Assembly (NCBI GenBank): GCA_036897485.1
Contig: JAYMTF010000518.1
Span: forward strand, 1-34,452
Direction: 5' to 3'
DNA: 34,452 nt
Source of the DNA: Pelargonium nanum
Taxonomy: Eukaryota; Streptophyta; Magnoliopsida; Geraniales; Geraniaceae
Shown here: positions 11,393 to 22,100 of the stretch, one piece after another
Position numbering within the stretch: position 1 is the stretch's first letter
Layout of the letters: each line of letters starts with the position of its first letter
The notes under the pieces: model-generated
What the model was told of the DNA's origin: nothing
Database searches by the model: none
The model's input: the letters and a program-made list of their open reading frames with translations, nothing else
Translations under genes and position numbers: made by a program

Positions 11393-11550
11393 GTGCTGCT
11401 GGGTTACACCAAATGATGACTTTGAATGCTGAATCACTGAAACAGCCGATCATGAAGATGTTGACACTTAAGATGCTTCCTTCAACATGTCTGGCTTCCA
11501 TGCTGACGTGCAACTTATGATTCAAGATCAAGCAAGAGTCCGAACAAAGC

Positions 11551-11621
11551 TCAGCTATGCGGTTAACCTTGTAAAATAAAAGGCCACAGGTTTCAGCTAT
11601 GCGGTTAACCTTGTAAATAAA
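11551..11621. repeat. Direct repeat, about 29 bp, period 42, in FLD 3' region
   Basis: The stretch at 11551-11580, beginning tcagctatgcggttaacc, recurs at 11593-11621 with only a one-base length difference. Each copy contains the palindrome GGTTAACC. This is a recent local duplication, probably in the FLD 3' untranslated region. Confidence 0.85.
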
Positions 11622-12395
11622 CTCCCATGAACACCTACAAGTCATGGTGTTGCTAGGCTCCCCATGATCTCTTATCAATCCAACAAGAAGAATTTCAACA
11701 AGTTGTTATGAAGAGCTGAATCTTATGTATTGAATATACAAAATACTTTTACTGAAAAAACTGATGTAGCAAATGCGTGTACAAAAATGTGGGTTTTGAG
11801 AGGATTTATTTGGTTCCATTCTCTTGACCTACTAAGGAATAGGGACAATCACTTAACTGAACTAAGGGGATCAAGGAGTTTGATATTTACAATGACGTGT
11901 ATGGAATGATTGTACTGCATATATTTATAGTTATGTTTTACTTTTCATTAGCTCCAAATTGTAAAGTTCATTTCATTTTGGAAAAGAGACTACACTTCTT
12001 TGAGCCTTCGGAAAAAGACCAAAATAGTTCTTCAATTTTTTTATTTTTATTTTTTTTATTTTTAAGTTCAAGTTTTTTTTCTTCTCATGCTGGTTATGTT
12101 CCAAGTGAAAAACAGAAAGAAAAGGATCAAAGAGACTTGTTTATTAGATTATGGAACAAGCTTCAAGCTTTGTGATACATCAATGCTACTTGAGTTTGCT
12201 TAAAATTGTATCAGCTTGTCCATGATTTATGAGACCATCCTCAATGGGTTACAGGTTCCTCATCTGTCAAACATCTTTGCATTAGCACTAATTTTATCAT
12301 TTTTGCTTTAAGCATTGGTACAACATTGTAGCCATTATGCATCTGTGGTAGAAAATAACAGAGTTCATTATAAGTAGCGTTGGAACAAAAAATAA

Positions 12396-12445
12396 AAAAA
12401 TAGTGACTCTAAGTGCGTGAGGCTCCCACCATTGTGTGTTAGGAT
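12396..12445 (-). repeat. 3' remnant of an Au-type SINE
   Basis: The run aagtgcgtgaggctcccacc followed by attgtgtg matches the 3' portion of Au SINEs (complement of the part ending GTGCACYGGGCTGCCC and T-run) as I remember it. The tRNA-related head is missing. Confidence 0.45.
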
Positions 12446-12848
12446 GTATAACTTTTATTCATCAACTTTTGAGGTACAAGAAGAGAATGTAAATTCTATG
12501 AAATTGAGACAACATAGTCATATATGTTAAAAGCAAAAAAGCAAAGAAACAAAAAACAAAAAACAAACAAAAAAGTGTATTCTCTTGCCATTGCCGCGAT
12601 TGGCTGGAGAATCTTGTCAAAAACCCAAGCATAGCTGAACGGAAGAGTATCTGTGTATGTAGTGAACATGTTGCTACTGTCCGAACAATGAGTATGATAT
12701 GCGTCCATATAGGATGCATAAAGGATACCAATGGAATAAGCATCTCTTCCCATCATAAATTACTCGTGTAAGATCATTACCTGGCAATGGTTATAAGGTA
12801 AAGCTTTATCGGTATCCAACTCTTGCTTCCCAATGTTTATCCAGTTTA

Positions 12849-13634
12849 TCAGTCTTCCAGTTCCAGCCACTCCTGCAGTTTGGCTTCTTTATCAGCCTTA
12901 AACTCGTCAAAATTCTCCACCACTTTCAATAAACTATGGCTCGGTATGCCTTGAACCTCTTCCTCTAGATGCTCGTCTGCAGCTTGAATTGACACGGGCA
13001 GTTCAGCTTCATCAGCTTCCATGTCTGTGCGGGTTGAACTAGTGCCCGCAGCTTCAGATGATAGCGGAGGATTAGGATATGCATATGATAGCAGCTTCTC
13101 GCCTTTAGTTTCTATGGTATCAAGTTGTGGCCACTTGATACTGCTCGCCTTTTCTTTTGCTGATTTAATAACAGTTGAGAAGTACCAACCCTTATTGTCA
13201 TCATCATCATCATCATCATCATCCTGGTCGGAAACTGAGTTGAGAACCCAATTGGCAGGCCCCCAAGAGCTAGTCCTTCCCATCTGGAAACCCGAAATTG
13301 GGTTCTGGATCAATCCTCTTTTTGGCTGTTTTGATGATGCGAGAACTAGTGATTTCTTAATGTCTTTGATCATCTCATCGGCAATGGGGATCCCACATTC
13401 TTTCATTGACCTCACCATAGTGATCGAATCCTCTGAATCTTCAGCGTGCAAAGCTGCTTCTCGGGACTTCCCCATGACAATATTCTTGAGACCCACGAGA
13501 TTGGGCACTGCATTTTGAGTGTGTTGCTGAATGTAGAAAAGCCCTACTGAGGGTTCGTTTGCTACATATTTAATCATCTCCGCCAAACATTCAGTTATCT
13601 CCACAAAGCCATCCCCAGGGGAGAAACCATTCAT
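12849..13634 (-). CDS. BORCS8-like (MEF2BNB-like) protein with acidic C-terminal extension
   Basis: The coding region is a single exon for 261 aa. Residues 11-100 resemble animal BORCS8, a subunit of BORC, which recruits ARL8 and kinesin to lysosomes. Shared positions include the core ANEPSVGLF (human ANEPSVALY), a following Q-H, P-L, K and E-A pattern, and the spacing VEITECLAEMIKYV against VTDKFTESVYVL. The remaining 160 residues have no animal counterpart I recognise: a basic stretch SSKQPKRG (100-107), a Trp-containing segment (GRTSSWGPANWVLNSVSDQ), nine Asp in a row (138-146, encoded by a TCA/ATC microsatellite) and an acidic Glu-rich tail. There is no signal peptide or membrane segment. 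The ATG at 13634 is preceded by a likely spliced leader. The family call rests on remembered similarity. Function in plants is not inferred beyond that. Confidence 0.75.
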   Translation of the reverse strand: MNGFSPGDGFVEITECLAEMIKYVANEPSVGLFYIQQHTQNAVPNLVGLKNIVMGKSREAALHAEDSEDSITMVRSMKECGIPIADEMIKDIKKSLVLASSKQPKRGLIQNPISGFQMGRTSSWGPANWVLNSVSDQDDDDDDDDDNKGWYFSTVIKSAKEKASSIKWPQLDTIETKGEKLLSYAYPNPPLSSEAAGTSSTRTDMEADEAELPVSIQAADEHLEEEVQGIPSHSLLKVVENFDEFKADKEAKLQEWLELED

Positions 13635-15115
13635 CTTGTTAGAGGCAATTCATCACTGTTTTCACAAAAAAAATAACAATAACAAAAAACAATTCAATCG
13701 TTACTAATTCTATGAATATCTACTAATTGATGGAAAGTAGGAATTGGCGTATCCTGCATACATGAAATCCATAAACAAAAGGACGATAAGAGTTACCGCA
13801 ATACATTTTTCTTTCAAATCACATGCCACGGCAGGTAAACCGGTACAATTTACATCTAGATTTACTAACTTATCTCCAAGAAATATGATTTTCGTAACTT
13901 GAAATCTCTTAAAACTCCTCTCTTAAAAAACGTCAATTGGGCCTAAAGTTTCCACGAACATGATGAAACCAAGACATCAAACTCAAGAGTAGTAGAAAAG
14001 GGCGACAGTACATGACTCTTCCATCATTTTCAGGTTGGATAATTACAGTCTTAACCCTGCTTTCCCGTAAAGGTTCTTTCCCTAACTCAACCCATGACAT
14101 CAGGGTATACTAGGGAGCAAACTTACGTCTGCGCTAAGGCTCACCATCAAATTTAAATAGGTCAAAGGGCAACCCGTTGCATGAAACTCCCACCATTGCA
14201 AGGTCTACCAAAGGACATTTACGTACACGACTTTACCTTTGCCTTTGCACAGATGCGGCTACCCTCACTCAAATCTAAGATCTCATCAGGTTCACAAGAC
14301 ATCAACATAACCGTCACGCCTCAATTTCAAACTTTAAACCAGTCGTGCAAACCTTAATTGTTTATAACTCACAACTGAATCTAATCACACCACACAGATA
14401 AGTGGTAAAACCAAATACTGGTTATGATTTCACTTCATGCCAAAATACAAAGCTCCACTCAGTTCTGCAAATGCTTGACCACAAAACCAAACATGAAACT
14501 AAAGAGTAATGTCATTTCAAAAAATTATACAAAATAAAGTCTCATTTATTGTCTTATTGAGTCACAATGCCACATATCAAATATTCGAGTGATGGTTCCA
14601 ATGGTAAGATCCAACAGGCCAGAGCCAAAAAAATAAAGTTAATTTCTTTTTAGAGATTTAACATTTTCCAAAATAAACACATCAAGATTCTGCATTTCAA
14701 TCAATGCCCACATTTGCAAATCAAAATATAAATAAAACCCAGTTCTTAAATTTTAAATTTCATTTAATCTGCTCACTCAATTTCATTCATCATGCAGAGA
14801 CATATACAGAAAAAAAAGGAAAAAAAGAAAAGAAAAAGGAATCACTTACAGGAAACCGTAGAAGATGACAAAATGGAAACGGCGAGCAATCATCAAGCTA
14901 AGCTAATTCAGATTCAAAATATTCATCATATTCATTACAACTCTCACAGAATCGAACATTTGCAAAGACAACGTAGATTTGCTGAGACGATAGCTATGTT
15001 CGATGTTGTTTGTTTGATTGCGTCATGTTTCTGTTCGCTTCCATCACCAAAAGATGAAACGGACCGTTTTCTACCCAAGCCCATTGGGTCATCTAGGCCC
15101 AAATCTCGGCCTCTT
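13635..15115 (-). other. BORCS8-like gene leader: untranslated exon, intron and TGGGCY promoter motifs
   Basis: A leader exon from about 15100 down to 14850 ends in a strong donor (CCT|GTAAGT). Acceptors at tgaaaacag (about 13660) or tgtatgcag (about 13760) would close a leader intron of about 1.1-1.2 kb, which otherwise holds only AT-rich sequence. Two TGGGCY site II-type motifs (plus-strand agccca at 15078-15083 and ggccca at 15098-15103) lie at the presumed promoter. If transcription starts upstream of 15084, the leader also carries a 46-codon upstream ORF starting there. Confidence 0.45.
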
Positions 15116-15738
15116 GGAACTTGTTAGGATCATGATAAAGTTATAAAAATATTAAGTCATTGAGACTTTAATCAAATGTGCAAATAAGTTTATTTTGTTA
15201 AATTTTGTATAAATAAGTACTTAAATTTCAATTTTGAACAATTATATCAAATTCACTTAACGGTATTAACCTTTTCCGTTACAAATAATTATGTAGCAGC
15301 ATATGTGTCATTTTCAAGATAATTTTTTCAAAAAAAAGATGCAAATACACTTATTTTGAAACGAGGGGAGTAACAAAAATCTAACCAACTTATTTGTACA
15401 TATATTGCTGGTAATTTGTACAAAAACTAATCGTTACAGAAAATTATATTCATTTTCCGACAAAAAAAAGTCAAAGCAAGTGAACGAAAAATAGAGGGTG
15501 TCTTGTTTCATCTCATCAATCATTTTAAAGCAACACTTGATCAACTCAATTAAAATACATAGAGTCATTAAAATCTTTTAGATGCCATCTTTAAACCCTA
15601 AAAAACATTGCATGTGAAATAGAGTTTGATTAAATTTAAATATACATAACAAGGTTTTGTATAGGTTATAAATGTTTGAAGTTCAACATCAGATTGTAGA
15701 GTAACAATCTATCTCTCAACTCTCAGTCTGGAATCAAT
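15116..15738. other. AT-rich spacer with a MITE-like element
   Basis: Between the BORCS8-like promoter and the 3' end of the DUF3783 gene I find no gene. The left part (15176-15402) is a MITE-like element. The stretch 15450-15738 is plain AT-rich sequence that probably includes the 3' untranslated region of the DUF3783 gene. Confidence 0.5.
15176..15402. mobile_element. MITE-like element with imperfect terminal inverted repeats
   Basis: The left end atgtgcaaataagttt and the right end, read on the other strand as atgtacaaataagttggtta, form imperfect inverted repeats. The body contains cacttaacggtattaacc and ccgttac words seen in dispersed plant repeats. The element is about 227 bp with no coding capacity, and lies just upstream of the BORCS8-like promoter. 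No clear target-site duplication was found. Confidence 0.45.
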
Positions 15739-18597
15739 TTATGCTTCTGTTGAACCAGATTGTTTTGCAGTCTGCATGGAAATCAAAATTAAGCCTTAGT
15801 AAGATGATAGATAGCATAGGATTTTTTTTTGTAGTACAAAGGCAGGCTTATTGACCAAAACGGCCCTAATTTAGTCCATGAACTTTGAATATGACGATTT
15901 GATATGTTGTCTGGTTCTGCCACATAGATTTTGCCTTAATTAAATGTCACGTCAGCAAAATAAAATGGCAGGTTAACGGAATCCAAGGACGACAATTACC
16001 ATTTCGAGGTAGTATGTCATATTTAAAGTTCATGAACTAAATTATGTCTGCTGATATAAGAAAATCACACTCACAAGCATTTCATGGTCTCCCATAATCT
16101 CTTCTATCAACTCCTGGAGTGGTTTATCAGCACTATTTGGAACAAGAGCTGCAAAAACAGCTGGTTCTAGTCCTGGGCAAACAATACAAACGAGCAGCTT
16201 AACTAGACAATATGGTAAATTTATAATCATTCCATTCAAGTACGAAGCAGGGGTCCAACACGACACGCTTTATAATTGTACCTGCTTCTGGAAATGCGTC
16301 GATAAACATCATCATCTCTTCTCCTGTAAGACCAGAGAACACACATATCCGCGGCAAAGACTTCGCTACCTACAAATCATCAGACTGCGATGAAAATGCA
16401 GCAAAGGCAATACTTTGCATTCTATGAGTAGCACTGTCTATTCAACTGAAATGCTACAAAGGCTATACAATTCCACTACAATGATCACATATATACAAAA
16501 GGCGGATTGTAGGAAAAGGTAATGAAGATGGGACAACGACTCAACGAGTAGAGTCCATTGTGAGTAAGAAACTATTACCTTCACTGTTTCCAAATTGGGT
16601 TGTCTTGTGTGTACGGCTTCCCAAAGTGAACGATTAATCATGTCGTCAGTGCAATAAACAATCTACAACAATGGAATATTAAGATCAAAGTACGTTTTGG
16701 ACTTAATGAGAGAATATTGGTTGATAAGTTTATCACAATTCACAATATTATTACTTCATGCATGGGCCATCCCGAAGAAGAAGAAACTTTATAAGGTTAG
16801 CTTGTTAACTCTGAGAGAAAATGGACTTAATGAGAGGATATAAGGTGATACCTCTAGGAATTCACCATCCATATCTTTCAGAAACTGTCGTATCTGCATC
16901 AAAGGAAAGTATGATCATGGCGTAAATGATGGTTTAAAGTTGAATAATGAAAACCGTTAATACAATCCATATTCCATGTGGCTCACAAGGAAAACAAATT
17001 TTGTATGGGCGGGTCAGAGAAGAGGGAAATACAATATTCGGAGTTAACAGAAGCTAATACTAAGTACCTTTCCTGCTTCTTCGAGTTCAAAGCCCAACAA
17101 CAATAAAACCTGAAAAATAGATCAGTTGGTATCTTCAATTTTAAAGGAATTCACAGTAAGATTCTATGCATCGATGTCTAGTTCAAAATTTAGGACAGAT
17201 TGAATATATTAACAAATTTCATTCAATTACATCAAATTTAGACATTGCCATTTTGGTAAAATTAACCTTGCAGAAGAGCAAAATAGTTAAAAATCGACCA
17301 AAAAAAAGTCACAGCTTCAAAGTGATATTTTACTGAAGATGGTTACATTTAAGGCCTGATATAGTCATTGTGTGCATTTCTTCAAAGTTCAAACAACAGA
17401 AAGCTTTTCATATGATGATTGTCATTGGCATGGAACTAACCGGAACTTACTGGTGGACCATACGCAGAGTCATCAGCGTTTAAAGGGACAAACTTTGATT
17501 CTTCTTCAACTAACTCACTAGGCAAACCTGTGATGCGGGAAAATTAAAAAGGAGACAAGGATCAAATAGTTGAAATTGTGGATCTGAATCAACCCAACCA
17601 CAAACTACAAGAATTTACCGGAGAAGAAGAAATGTTATTTCTCTGAAAAAGAGGACCATATCTCCTATCCAACTTAACTTACAATGCAGATGTTTCTATT
17701 TGTTAGAACAATCCAAGTGACCCCTTAATCCTATATACCCTTTGACATATAGTTCAGTAATCTAACCGTGTCTAAGCTTGCCAAATCCAAAAACCTCTAG
17801 CTAGTACTGTATCAAGTTAAGCACTAACAATGCCTACAAACTTGACTTCAATTTGATTTCCATTTTGGATCAAGTCACAAAATGATTTTCTTATTCTTAC
17901 TTCAATTTCTATCAAGAACCACCAAAATGACAACATATAGTATTAGAAGATGATTGGTTCAACTAAAATCCGATGATTGAAAATCTAACTTTGTGTCGGA
18001 AATCTAAATAATTAATCTAGGTGTCATCCATGATTCAGACACTTAACTGTTAGGTTAACTAGCTAACCAAAAACTTAAGCAGATAGTTGATGACCAATTA
18101 TAGCTTCACAGTCTTAACATTTACACAATTTAAACAGCAAAATGGATATAGAAGAATCATCCTTCCCTGGTCTTCCAACTATTTGACTTGCACATTAAAA
18201 AGGAAAGGGAAAAATCATCATGAACCCAAATACCCAATAGGTGAAAACAACAATAATCCAATGCAAATTTAACAAGAACTTGAAAGGAAAATGAGAAGAA
18301 AATTCAGAATTGAGCAGTAAAGACACTGCTAACACTCAATCAAATGAAAACCCATATTCCCAAAGAAGTATGAGAAGTGGATAAGATAAGCAAACACACA
18401 CCTTCATGAGCAAATGCTCTAGAAGCCGCAGTAAAGTAGTGCTTGAGCTTCAATTTAATGCTATTCTTATTTGCAGCTGAAGAAGAAGAAGTGGTTGAAA
18501 CTGCGAAAGAGTTTGAAGGAGCTGAAAGCACGAGACAATGATGAAGATGAGTTGCAGGGAACAATCCAATAGACGCAGAAGAAGAAGAAGAAGCCAT
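15739..18597 (-). CDS. Probable plastid-targeted DUF3783 protein
   Basis: Eight exons: 18402-18597, 17451-17527, 17068-17109, 16852-16893, 16579-16662, 16282-16369, 16075-16172 and 15739-15771. They join in frame to 219 aa. The first 60 residues (MASSSSSASIGLFPATHLHH onward) are Ser/Ala-rich, poor in acidic residues and basic near the end, as in a chloroplast transit peptide. The C-terminal half, from LPRICVFSGLTGEEMMMFID to ALVPNSADKPLQELIEEIM, fits DUF3783, a small alpha/beta domain of unknown function also found in bacteria. An earlier VLLLLGFELEEAGKIRQFLK stretch resembles the start of the same fold, so the protein may hold one and a half copies. Exons 3 and 4 are both 42 nt and exon 8 is 33 nt. 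A MITE sits in intron 7. No biochemical role is known to me. Confidence 0.85.
15867..16044. mobile_element. Short MITE with near-perfect inverted ends in intron 7 of the DUF3783 gene
   Basis: The left end (atttagtccatgaactttga, then atatgac) and the reverse complement of the right end (atttagttcatgaactttaa, then atatgac) match at nearly every base over about 27 bases. The element is about 178 bp, has no ORF, and is flanked by TA on both sides, compatible with a TA target duplication. Its right edge is about 30 bp from the exon 7 splice donor. Confidence 0.75.
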
Positions 18598-19186
18598 TTG
18601 AGAGAGAGAGAGAGGAAATTTTTGTGTGGATGAGAAATGGTAAGGTTCGGAGCTCCAACTGGCGAAAATTAGAAAAAGTCTAAATTTTTACTCTCGTGGA
18701 ACTCAAACCACGGAGGTAGAGATTTTGGCTTTATGATATGGAAAATGAGAGATTATAGCTGATAATGTCTCGATTAAAATTCACTTGTTATTCTCGTTTC
18801 TTTTAGTTATCCACAATCTAATTCTTATTCAAGGTGGATGAGATAAAATTATTTATTTTTTAATATTACGACTACAACTTTGAAACTTCTTTTCTAACTT
18901 TGTATTCGAACGAGGTAATTTTTTAAGTAATTAGTTTTACCTTGTACTTGCCTTTCCGGACCTTCAAAAAGGCCTTGGAGGCGACCAAAGCGTCAAAACA
19001 CGAGGATGGCCGAGATTAAGTGCTTGATTCAAAAACCAGTAACAATCAAGTTATCTAGAACTGTATTTGTTCAATGAGACAAAGTGGAAATATTTACAAA
19101 CATATCCAGGAAAACAAGAAAACTAATCAAAAGTGACCTACATCATGAAGCCAATATGAAAGAAAGACTAGCACAATTTTGGGTCA
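18598..19186. other. Spacer: DUF3783 gene promoter and carboxypeptidase 3' region
   Basis: A short GA-rich tract (18599-18615) lies in the DUF3783 gene leader just upstream of its ATG. The rest is AT-rich, with no gene and no repeat that I recognise. The stretch nearest 19186 is probably the 3' untranslated region of the carboxypeptidase gene. Confidence 0.4.
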
Positions 19187-22100
19187 TCACATCTCAGCAA
19201 CCAAATCTTCTGGCTCTTCGGAGTAATCCAAGAGTGAGCCTGTTGTCCATTTCTTCAGCATCTCTAGAGCAGCCTTTGGTTGGTCCATCGGAACCATGTG
19301 ACCAGCGTCATGAACCTGTTGTTATAGGCAACTACATTAGCAATGGCAATTGAACTGGCATGTAAACCAACAGGAACACAACTCGACTCGAGTTGCATTT
19401 GAAGAAAATTTAAAAGTTCAGCTTTATTGTTACTGCGTCAAACTGCCTAAGCTGTTTAAATAAACATTGTGCGTAAATAACTCATCCACTTAAGGACACA
19501 ACGATAACATAAACAAGATGAAACAATTATACTGGGTCGTGTAACCTTAAACCAATTATATAAATAAGTTAACCCGTTCATAAATGTGCTCGTGTTTGTG
19601 TTGTCTAACTCAGCATATTGAGAGAGAGAGAGAGAGAGACCTTGAGGAAACTGAGAGGCCCATGGGTTTTGAGTACTCCTGCTTCAGAACCATTAACCAT
19701 GAAAGGAACTTCTGGTGATGCCACAAATTCCTCCTGACCAGACCATTCCATGGTATGAACCCATCTTGAATTACCTGCTCAAATAAATTTACATCACTAC
19801 GTGAACTAAGTACTGATCACATTATGTAGAAATATTGCCAAAAATGATGATTTCCTATTCGTTCACAAAGAGTCAACCTCCAAAACTTACCAAGCCAGTT
19901 GCAGATGAGATCGTACTCTCCAGCGTATACGAGCAACTTAACTCCATCCTCAAGAAGTGCAGGAATACCTGTTTCTAAATTCCTCATCCAGTCCATGAGC
20001 ATGGCCGTGTACACTGTACGACTACAGGACACAAAACTTATGTCCCCAACACCAAGTGCACTTCTAACAGATTTCTGGTTCAAGAACTTCTCCATGTTTG
20101 AGAAGTCATAGCAGAGGCTTCCCTCACACTTCTTTCGAATGTCATAATACTGCAATGTGAACAAAAGTTACTGCCAAATATTAAGATCTGTGTATTTCTT
20201 TATTTAACACTCAACACTCTTGTTAGATGTCAAGCATTGATGAAATGTTCCCAATATAATATTTTCTCCTATAAAAGGGAACAGCTTAAGAGCTCTCTTA
20301 CATTAATGTTACCCGCACGTAGCATAATACTACTAAATATGGTATTGCAGACAAAGTAAGAAGCCATGCAAGAGATTGTTCCATCAGTGCCTGAAATAAA
20401 AAAGACATGTTTTAACCAAAAAAGTAGCAGTCCCAATAATTGATGTAAGACTTGAGCACAATAGTAGCTTTATTGACACCAACCATATATCCAGGGCTTA
20501 TATGTATGACACAACAAGAAAGGAAGAAAATGTTAAGTTCAAAAAGTCTCGTATATAACATTACCACAAAGCTTTATTGCCATTTCACAAATTGGAACCA
20601 CCTTGTTGATACGCTCATAATCAATTTTCTTAATTATTCCCATGTCCAATGCATAATCTGTGTAAGCTTTGTACTGTATTCCAGGATCTGTGAGCCCATT
20701 ACCAATGGCAAATCCCTGCTCAATCATTTTGCTCAAGGTTAGACCTATAAAAAAATCATCACAAGTCATAAAGACTAGTTGTATAGCTTATGTACCTTTA
20801 GGTTTATGTGAATTCCTTCTTTAGCTTTGTTTCCACGGTAGACCCGAGCAGCAAAAGCAGGAATGTAGTGCCCAGCATATGATTCTCCAGTTATGTAGAA
20901 GTCATTTTCGGCAAACTCGGGATGCTCAGCAAAGAAGGCCTAATATCATAGACAAGTCCATTGGGTCATGACAATATTGTTACACACACAAGTAAAACAT
21001 TCAATGGCATGTTTTGCTATTGTACTTGAACCTAATTTTATGTCGGTTGAACTCAAGTTCCACACTAGGAGGTGGATACTGTTGGACACAGTCATTAATT
21101 TGATATCATTTATTTATCCATGTATACATAGACCCTAATGTACTTGATGAGAGTAGTCTTGAGTAGTTATAGATTGCTGATTTCTATTAATATGATAGTA
21201 CTTCATTATCTAAATTTCAAATATTATACTAACACCTAATAGGCAAACAAACCTGCAAGAAATCATATAGGTCATTGCTAACACCATCTTCGTCATGACG
21301 AATGTCACGTCTATCAGAACTATAACTAAAGCCAGTCCCAATAGGTTGGTCAACATAGAGAAGGTTTGATGCCTGCAACATAGTGAGTTGTTTTCAGATA
21401 GGTGTTCAGAAACCCAAAGAAGAGTAACTGCCACAAAATGCTGATTGCCTAATCTGCTCAAAATACATGATAAACATACCTTGTCCCAACCATACTCATT
21501 CCAAACAAGAGACATGTTGTCTGCAATATTAAAAGGACCATTTTCATAAAACATGGCCAATTCACTACTACACCCGGGCCCTCCAGTCAACCAGATGACA
21601 ACAGGGTCGTCCTTCTTGCTAGTGCGTGATTCAAAGAAAAAGTAAAACATCCTACAAAACACACACAAAAAAAAGACACATGAACATAAGAAGATCAAAG
21701 AGCAAATGAAGAAATGTTACAAACACAAAATAAGCAACATAGACCAAATTAGACAAAACCATAAGAGGCTGTTTATTCATTTCTTAACAAATGTTAACTA
21801 GAGTGACATCTAAATAATAAGGTATAAATCTTCAATGGACTCAACAAAATTAGTTGCATTAGCATAAAAGTGATCATTATTCTGCCAAGTTAAAATAATG
21901 AAGATGTCTCATCTCCAATTTTCTGTCATAGTATCTGCTAAGTTAAAATAAATCACAGAATTGCGTTAGAGTGCTATTCAAAATTAGAATGAAGCCATTC
22001 AAATTTCAACAGACAACCAAACAGGATCTAAATTGCTAATTACTGATGCAATCCTACTGAACATGGCTACATGAACATTATACTTCCCCCCCCCCATTGA

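Larger units (their letters stand above)
11393..12848. other. Spacer between convergent FLD and BORCS8-like genes (3' ends)
   Basis: This holds the likely FLD 3' untranslated region, which on base composition may continue to about 11750, and the 3' untranslated region of the minus-strand gene down to perhaps 12470. It includes a short direct repeat at 11551-11621, a T-rich tract at about 12035-12080, an Au SINE remnant near 12396-12445 and an A-rich tract at 12530-12573. The open frames at 11897-12175 and 12462-12756 match nothing I know and have low-complexity translations. Confidence 0.5.

Noticed and set aside
11304-11678. Minus-strand open frame of 124 codons
   Set aside because: Its internal repeat (YKVNRIAE twice) is only the 42-bp DNA repeat translated. 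It is antisense to the FLD 3' region with no family match.
11897-12175. Plus-strand open frame of 92 codons after FLD
   Set aside because: The translation is Phe/Leu/Ser-rich because of a T-rich tract. It fits no FLD C-terminus and no known family, so it is more likely spacer or untranslated sequence.
12462-12756. Two overlapping minus-strand open frames
   Set aside because: Low-complexity Phe-rich translations from an A-rich tract, downstream of the BORCS8-like stop codon. They probably lie in its 3' region.
13021-13518. Plus-strand open frame of 165 codons with a Ser run
   Set aside because: It is antisense to the BORCS8-like exon. The Ser run is the other strand of the Asp codons, and nothing supports a separate gene.
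14792-15127. Plus-strand open frame of 111 codons
   Set aside because: Antisense to the leader exon of the BORCS8-like gene. It begins in an AAG-rich tract and shows no domain.
21000-21250. Possible inserted repeat in carboxypeptidase intron 3
   Set aside because: The base composition differs slightly from the flanks, but I found no inverted ends, tail or coding trace to support an element.
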